From positions 1 through 21,933 of the forward strand of contig LGRX02031527.1 in the NCBI GenBank assembly GCA_001247695.2: a DNA stretch of 21,933 bases. Direction: 5' to 3'. The stretch comes from Cymbomonas tetramitiformis. Lineage: Eukaryota; Chlorophyta; Pyramimonadophyceae; Pyramimonadales; Pyramimonadaceae. This document shows, piece by piece, positions 16,691 through 21,933 of the stretch. Both the position numbers and the translations under genes were made by a program. The notes beneath the pieces were generated by a model. It was not told where the DNA came from, made no database searches, and was given only the letters and a program-made list of their open reading frames with translations. Each line of letters starts with the position of its first letter. Position 1 is the first letter of the stretch.

Positions 16691-17373
16691 TTTCGGTGTC
16701 GCCCTCCGTGGAAAATCTAGTCAGCTGACGCAGGCGGGGTCATGCACACACGTTCCCGAATGCTGATGGAGCCGAGTGATGGCAACCCTTGGCCGATGAA
16801 AAATTGGGGCCTATTTTTGCGAGGCCCTCGAAGTGGCTGCCAGGGACTCTGCGCCAAGCGTGGCAGGGGGGGTGGGCGGTGTCGCCCTCTTCATGGCAGA
16901 ACGGACTCTGCAGATAGTTTATATATGCACAGTCAGTGATAGTCTAAACGGTGGAGGCGAAAGATGAGATAATAAAATAACTTGGGTGGTTTACGGCAAA
17001 CTAGAATCGCGACACCCTTCCTTGAGACCCAAAAAGTAGGGAGGGGGGGGAGGGGGGGAGGAGGGAGAAAGTGCCTCCCTCTAGTTTGGAGTATTCGTTT
17101 ATCAATCTTAGCTTAACTTCTAAATTCTAATCCGAAACCCTAAGTTCTAGGGTACAATCTGAATATATAAAAGTCATATATCCGACATGAAATATAATTT
17201 CGCAAAATTTTGCGTGAGATATTTATTTTGTCATCTTTACGCATTATCTAGTGAAAATTCTTAATGATATTTCGGGAAAATCCGGTGTAAATATTTGGCT
17301 TTCCCATCTTTACATTATCTGTTCTTAAATTCCCTATCATGATTGAGATATTTACTATTGCTTTTGATTCACA
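16691..17373. other. Intergenic region with a G-rich tract
   Basis: No gene is supported. A purine tract of G runs broken by single A or GA (17040-17066) could form a G-quadruplex. The DNA after about 17090 becomes AT-rich. Confidence 0.5.
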
Positions 17374-17517
17374 GAGATATTTTGCCAATCATTAGATATT
17401 TTGCAAGGCTCTAGATATTTTCGTTGCCAGTCTTTAGATATTTTTGCAAGGCGTTAGATATTTTTGCAAGGTGTTAGATATTTTGCAAGGTGTTAGATAT
17501 TTTGCAAGTTTTTCGAT
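17374..17517 (+). repeat. Minisatellite of 19-23-bp units
   Basis: About seven units of the form TTAGATATTTTTGCAAGG follow one another with small length changes. They end about 200 bp before the start codon of the downstream gene, so they lie in its upstream region. Confidence 0.85.
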
Positions 17518-17714
17518 ATCTAGATATGTCATGTGTTATCTCCGATGTCATGTCATGGCTCTGGCACTATATCATGATTATCACACTCACATGTCATGAA
17601 TTAGATGTCACCGGTGTGTATGTCACTACTTCTATTAAGCTCCTCACTTCCGATAACCAACAATCATTTTAACAATCAACAGAGACAAGACAACAAACAA
17701 ACAAACAACAAACC

Positions 17715-20700
17715 ATGTCCTCTAATCTCCCTTCTCTTTCACCAGCAAATCAAAAGAAAGCCAATGCTTATTTACACAATAATATTGCCAAGAAAACATT
17801 TATCAACCGAGCTGTACTCACTCCACTGATTGTCCTATTCGTTGAAAATATCGTACGGCAATCTTGCTCAAATTTTGAGACTTGCCTGTTCGCGTTCATT
17901 CCCTTTGCCTTAGCACAGGTAAACAGAGCTGTGATCACAGTTAGTCGGGACAAATACGGAGCCCTAGCTAGCCGAAGCAGCATGTGTTTTTGTGCTGATT
18001 TCTATGTATTCAGGCTCGGCTAAAAGCAGACTATGCACGATGTACACCAAAGCTGCCTCTTTCACTGAGTGGCTGGAGCAATACATGCGTGGTGAATGGA
18101 AGGAAGGAGAGAACCTTGAAGAAGTTACTGAGGACGATGACGAAGCCAAGAAGCGATATCAGTACATTTTTGAGCGTAGGTCGCTTTGCTACCTGCACAT
18201 TTTGCATCCACCATACATGTTTCTTGCTAACTTTTCACCGTTGGGCCTGTTGTGCAGAGGGGACGATGGAGGGACTCCTACGTCAACTTTTCGACAACGG
18301 TGGGAATGTGCTAGTGTCTGCTGATGAATTCATCAATTTGCTTACACAACTTGGCCTAAACAAGCCAGGCAAGGGAGGGCAACAACACGATGTATCCATT
18401 TTTCTAAAGGTGTGCCACAACAAATCAAGCACCTTTCGATTCCTAGGAGCAATCAAGCACATACTGATGTGCTTTTGCGGGGCTTTACCAATTTGCAGTT
18501 GTACAACGGAGCTGTTATCCGGAAAACGAACGTCGCCTTAAAGGGGAACTTGAAGGCCGCCACCTGCAACATTGCCGCCTGGACACAACACTGCACTGCC
18601 TTAGCGTTTATGATCACAAACTTCCAAGGCAACGGCTTCAAGGAACGCTGGACGACGGTGGTGGGTTTCAAGGTTCATCGGACTTGGGCAGACCTCATGC
18701 AAATCTTAGAGGAGGAGGACACCAGTGTGCCCGATTGCCGGGAGGTTCTACATGAGATTTCTATTGGGTTTCGAGCTCTTGGAGATGATATATGGGTACG
18801 CCTAAATTCAGGCTCTGATGCTTTATATGGTGTGATGTTTGACGAAGTTGAGGAGTTGTTGGAGTCCCTGGCTATTGAAGGGGAGGAAGCACAATATGGT
18901 GAGGCATCCAACCTCTTATATCCTTCCAGTCTCTTGAAAAAGTCTGCAACTCCATGCCTATTCACAATTTTCCCCACAACCGTAAGTATTATGCGTGCTA
19001 ATGCGGTTTTGGGGGCGGACACAGCTCAAACATCCAAGTCACACGCTAAGCTCTTACGTTTCGTCCTGTTTTGTTACGTTTTACGCGTTGGAATCGACAG
19101 CGCTACACAGAAGCGGGCGTTGGTCGGACCGTTGCCAGACCGCCCTCCTTCAGAAGCACAAAAAGATGACACTGCCGACTTATCACAAGACTCTGCACAC
19201 AGTGCCAGTGCCGATACCCTCACGTCTGTGCACACCGTTGAAGACATAATCGGGGAACAAAGACACCGAAGACGCCACACCGTGATTTCCGACGAGGCAA
19301 CACAACAAATACCTATCTGCACCCCATGGCGTGTTTGGGGTGTGTGGATGCAACCCATGAAGGTCACCTTACGTGCGACCGAGGCAGATCTTCACGCTGC
19401 CGTCGAGCTTGACCGGTATCCTACCCTAGTGTTGTGCTTGCTTTTGTGCTTGCCTTATATCCCTAACTATTTGGGGTGTGCAGGTTCACCCGAGAGCAGC
19501 AAAAACTTTTGAATGAGTTTGAGCTGACTGGTACTTTGGCAACACCGCTTTCGGAGGAAGACAAAGCAATTAGGTATGCGTGCAAGGCCTTTGCGGGATT
19601 CACAAAAATTGGAATGATACCTGAGAGGGAGTGGGGGGTTCAGGGCATTGTTGTCGGCACCAGGTCCTTCTATTCGCAATACAGAGGCACAGAAAAAGGT
19701 CCCAAACAAATTCAAAGGAAGGGATAATATCTTGGCACTTTTCAAGCTGATGGTGCAACGTGGGTATGGCACACTTGTATGTGGCATCCAGCGAACATGG
19801 AAAACGACAACGCTACAAAAAAAGTGCTTTGCTGACCTGAATGAAGATGAGGCCTTGACGTTCACGAAGTTGTTGTGCGATGTCCAAGTGAGCCGTGACG
19901 AGTATGAAGCTGCGTACAACCGAGAATCTGCCCCGCCGGGCGGGCGCCCCTCAGATGTTTCCAACCAGTCTCAAGCCGACTTCCAGTCTCAAGCCGACTT
20001 CCAGTCTCAAGCCGACCAGGCCGACCACAATACCCAGAATACCCAGGTATGCGCATTACAACCACCCACGAGATTAATATGTTCTAAATGCTTTTTACTT
20101 ACACTACATTCCTTCAGGCCGAACATTCCGAACCGCGCTCTCCACTGCAAAGCACCGTTGGAGTACACGGGGAGGTGTTTGAGCTCAACCAACCCTTACA
20201 CACAATCCCGGAGGTACCCCTTATTTGCTTATGCACACCTGCTCAAGGTGTTTTCTTTCCTTGAAGCTCTATGATCTCCTATTCTTATCTCCACTCACAC
20301 CACTCCTATTTTCTCCACTCAGGCCAATTCTGAAGACAAGTCGGGTGGGCGCACACAAGAAGGGAACCAACACACGATGAGTACCTTCAGCAATGCGACT
20401 ACCGTTTTGCCTTTGTCTGGGAAAGAAATTCCTGTCTCCCAAGCAACCTCACGCCCACAATCCCAGCGAATGAGCCTCAAGAAACCAAGACAACAAGTTA
20501 ACTCAAGTGACGGGAGGAACCAACATGACCGTGGCGAAGCAGGCCCTTCTCGTTCTCCTCCCTCTAAAGGGGCCGCCCCTACTGCTTCTCCTAGTTCTAA
20601 GTCACCAAAGAAGAAAAAGCGGAAGGACAATAATCGGCGAGCATCCGAGCCCCGCAACCTTGAGAGCGCCCTCAATACCGAGCTTGGTGACCAAATTTTC

Positions 20701-20838
20701 GGGGTGGTCCAAGACCCATCAGACGGCAGGAGATCTTCGCTACGACTTAGCGCAGGAGGGACAAACACTAACCCTAACTGGCACATTGCAAATCACCAAC
20801 CAAAACGCACAAGCAAGCAAAACGTGTCGTTCGGCTGA
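17715..20838 (+). CDS. Multi-exon DUF3987-like P-loop ATPase with repetitive nuclear tail
   Basis: The core resembles DUF3987 proteins, which are related to primase-helicase ATPases. Best exons: 17715-17918, 17968-18175, 18258-18409, 18499-19415 (a strong donor at 18982 allows an optional intron to 19110), 19484 onward to 20046, 20118-20213 and 20323-20838. Most junctions are GT-AG and keep phase; the first intron (49 bp) is the least certain. A hydrophobic strand (CVFVLIS) precedes a Walker A-like GSAKS (18013-18027), which has Ala where Gly is usual. GTMEGLLRQLFDNGG and LVSADEF (18311-18331) fit the Walker B region. LYNGAV and GNGFKERW follow. After 19484 a frame change near 19660-19700 is needed to reach the next part, from either an unrecognised intron or an indel. 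The tail has QSQADF repeats and KSPKKKKRK, a likely nuclear localisation signal. It lies 3.1 kb downstream of the KDZ gene on the same strand. Confidence 0.6.
19970..20018 (+). repeat. 18-bp in-frame tandem repeat
   Basis: Three units of TCTCAAGCCGACTTCCAG, the last shortened, encode QSQADF repeats followed by QADQADHNTQNTQ. They lie at the end of an exon and look like a flexible linker. Confidence 0.9.
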
Positions 20839-21500
20839 TAAGAAGGTTTCCTGCAATTTACAACAGGGGAGATACATTTACAAAAAGTAGTTTTTTTTTT
20901 GTCCAAGGGATAGATATAAAGTACAATATTTATTATTTGACAGAACCTATTTACGAGTTTTTACCCAGCGAATTACTTCCAGTGAATTTTGGAAGGCCCT
21001 TTCTTACCTTTGTTGTTTTGACGCTGGCCACGTTGGGACTGTTGCGCATTTGTCCTTATGCACAGATGCGTGCAGTTTGTACCTGTTACAAATTGCTTCC
21101 GTTAGAGCCACCACTTGAAGATTCAAACCGACGCGGCTTGCTCTGAACGAAACGTAAACAGTAAAACGATCAACGAAATATATTTCACGAAATAACATAA
21201 CGTATTGATGTTGGATACACAAACGCACATATGCGTATGTAGATGTCCGCACGCGAAGGTGAAGGTGAGAAAGCGAAAGAATATATCAAACATCTGTTAG
21301 AGCACTTAATGCGCGCTTTGATCACGCACAACATAATGTTAAACGTCTGTGGGGAATAGGATGACAAGATGCGCTGACCCGTACCTATCAACACGGTTCA
21401 TCACGCGGTTCCAGAAACGCTGGTTAATTAACTTCGATCCTTTCTCTCCCCCTCTCTTCGCAATTGTTTTCAAAAAAAAAATCAGGTTTTTTTCTATTTT
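20839..21500. other. Downstream region of the ATPase gene without a supported gene
   Basis: A run of T (20890-20902) follows the stop by about 50 bp. No coding ORF or clear repeat was found up to about 21500. Confidence 0.45.
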
Positions 21501-21506
21501 CAGCGC

Positions 21507-21556
21507 TGGTACGTAGAATGAAAATTCCTTTAGCAAAGGAAGAAGCACCGCGAGTT
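21507..21556 (+). repeat. Diverged copy of the right-edge repeat
   Basis: TGGTACGTAGAATGAAAA, CCTTTAGCAAAGG and GCACCGCGAGTT follow the same order as the units at 21791 and 21872 but with more substitutions. Confidence 0.6.
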
Positions 21557-21763
21557 GAGTGTTTACTGTTTTCAGATGCTTTTAACTTTCTGGCTCTTTT
21601 GCACTCTGCAGAGTGACTTTTTTCAGGGTGACTTTTTCGCCACGATTTCTCTGTCAGAGATTCCTTGCTATTTGACACGTGGAAATCGTGAACGTCATGG
21701 TCACTTCTCACTATCGAGTGGCATTTTCTCCGAATCGGGATCGATCGAGCGATGGTCGAAAGT

Positions 21764-21933
21764 TTTCAAAGATTTCAAAGATTTCAACCCTGGTACGGAG
21801 AATGAAAACTCCCAAGCAGGTGGGGAGGCACCGCGATTTGAAAGATTTCAAAGTTTTCAAAGATTTCAACCCGGGTGAGCAGAATGAAAACTCCCAAGCA
21901 AAGGGGGAGGCACCGCGATTTTAAAGTTTTCAA
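21764..21933 (+). repeat. 81-bp tandem repeat at the right edge
   Basis: Two units (from about 21791 and 21872) share AGAATGAAAACTCCCAAGCA, then GGGGAGGCACCGCGATTT or a close variant, and are separated by runs of TTTCAAAG. A third run starts at the window's right end, so the array may continue. The module is related, in inverted orientation, to 10720-10780. Confidence 0.85.

Noticed and set aside
15101..16939. ORFs of 60-152 residues across the tandem array
   Set aside because: They read repeat units in different frames and strands and are not conserved between units.
18453..20786. Minus-strand ORFs of 72-165 residues
   Set aside because: They oppose exons of the ATPase-like gene whose splice sites and motifs support the plus strand.

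Overview
The window is eukaryotic nuclear DNA. It carries spliceosomal-type GT-AG introns of about 50-130 bp, long intergenic stretches of degenerate repeats, DNA transposons with terminal inverted repeats, and an integrated virus-like element. The host is best described as an alga or another protist. I could not place it more precisely, and no ordinary host housekeeping gene was recognised. All family assignments are from motifs read by eye; no database search was run.

Region 1 (1-3857 and 7248 to about 9680) is very AT-rich and looks like a Polinton/Maverick or adintovirus-type endogenous element with its genes on the + strand: a broken protein-primed family B DNA polymerase (1-1839), a retroviral-type integrase (1858-3009), a small basic protein (3041-3238), an unrecognised acidic protein (starting at 3268), a second small basic protein (7337-7549), an F-box-like protein (7959-8471) and a broken ORF (9055-9447). 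The polymerase has several frame breaks. The integrase reads through, but the position of its third catalytic acidic residue is glycine. The element is therefore probably dead. Some of its genes start directly after a TATATAAT-like tract. Hairpin repeats and minisatellites fill the gaps.

Region 2 (3858-7247) is a 3390-bp GC-richer insertion inside the gene that starts at 3268. It has about 50-bp terminal inverted repeats (44/50 matches, the inner 25 perfect) and a perfect 10-bp direct repeat at both flanks. Removing the insertion and one flank copy leaves the host gene in frame. It has no recognisable transposase, so it is read as a non-autonomous DNA transposon. Inside are five copies of a 20-bp repeat, strong hairpins and tRNA-like B-box modules.

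Region 3 (9715-10371) is a short satellite built from two alternating 169-177-bp monomers (A-B-A-B). Region 4 (about 10.4-11.9 kb) has no gene that I can support; it holds repeats and a duplicated TATA-box segment.

Region 5 (11896-14626) is a KDZ-type (Kyakuja/Dileera/Zisupton) transposase gene with introns and an embedded chromodomain, damaged by a 55-bp tandem duplication and another frame change. It also has a duplicated intron plus mini-exon whose inclusion would introduce a stop. Region 6 (about 14.6-17.6 kb) is repeats: an array of roughly 380-bp units split by a 193-bp hAT-like MITE, a G-rich tract and a minisatellite.

Region 7 (17715-20838) is a multi-exon gene whose core resembles DUF3987-type P-loop ATPases (primase-helicase-like). 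It has a repetitive, basic C-terminal tail with a likely nuclear localisation signal. Related repeat modules lie in opposite orientation at about 10.72-10.78 kb and 21.76-21.93 kb, outside the KDZ and ATPase genes. This raises the possibility, unproven, that both genes belong to one large two-gene transposon.
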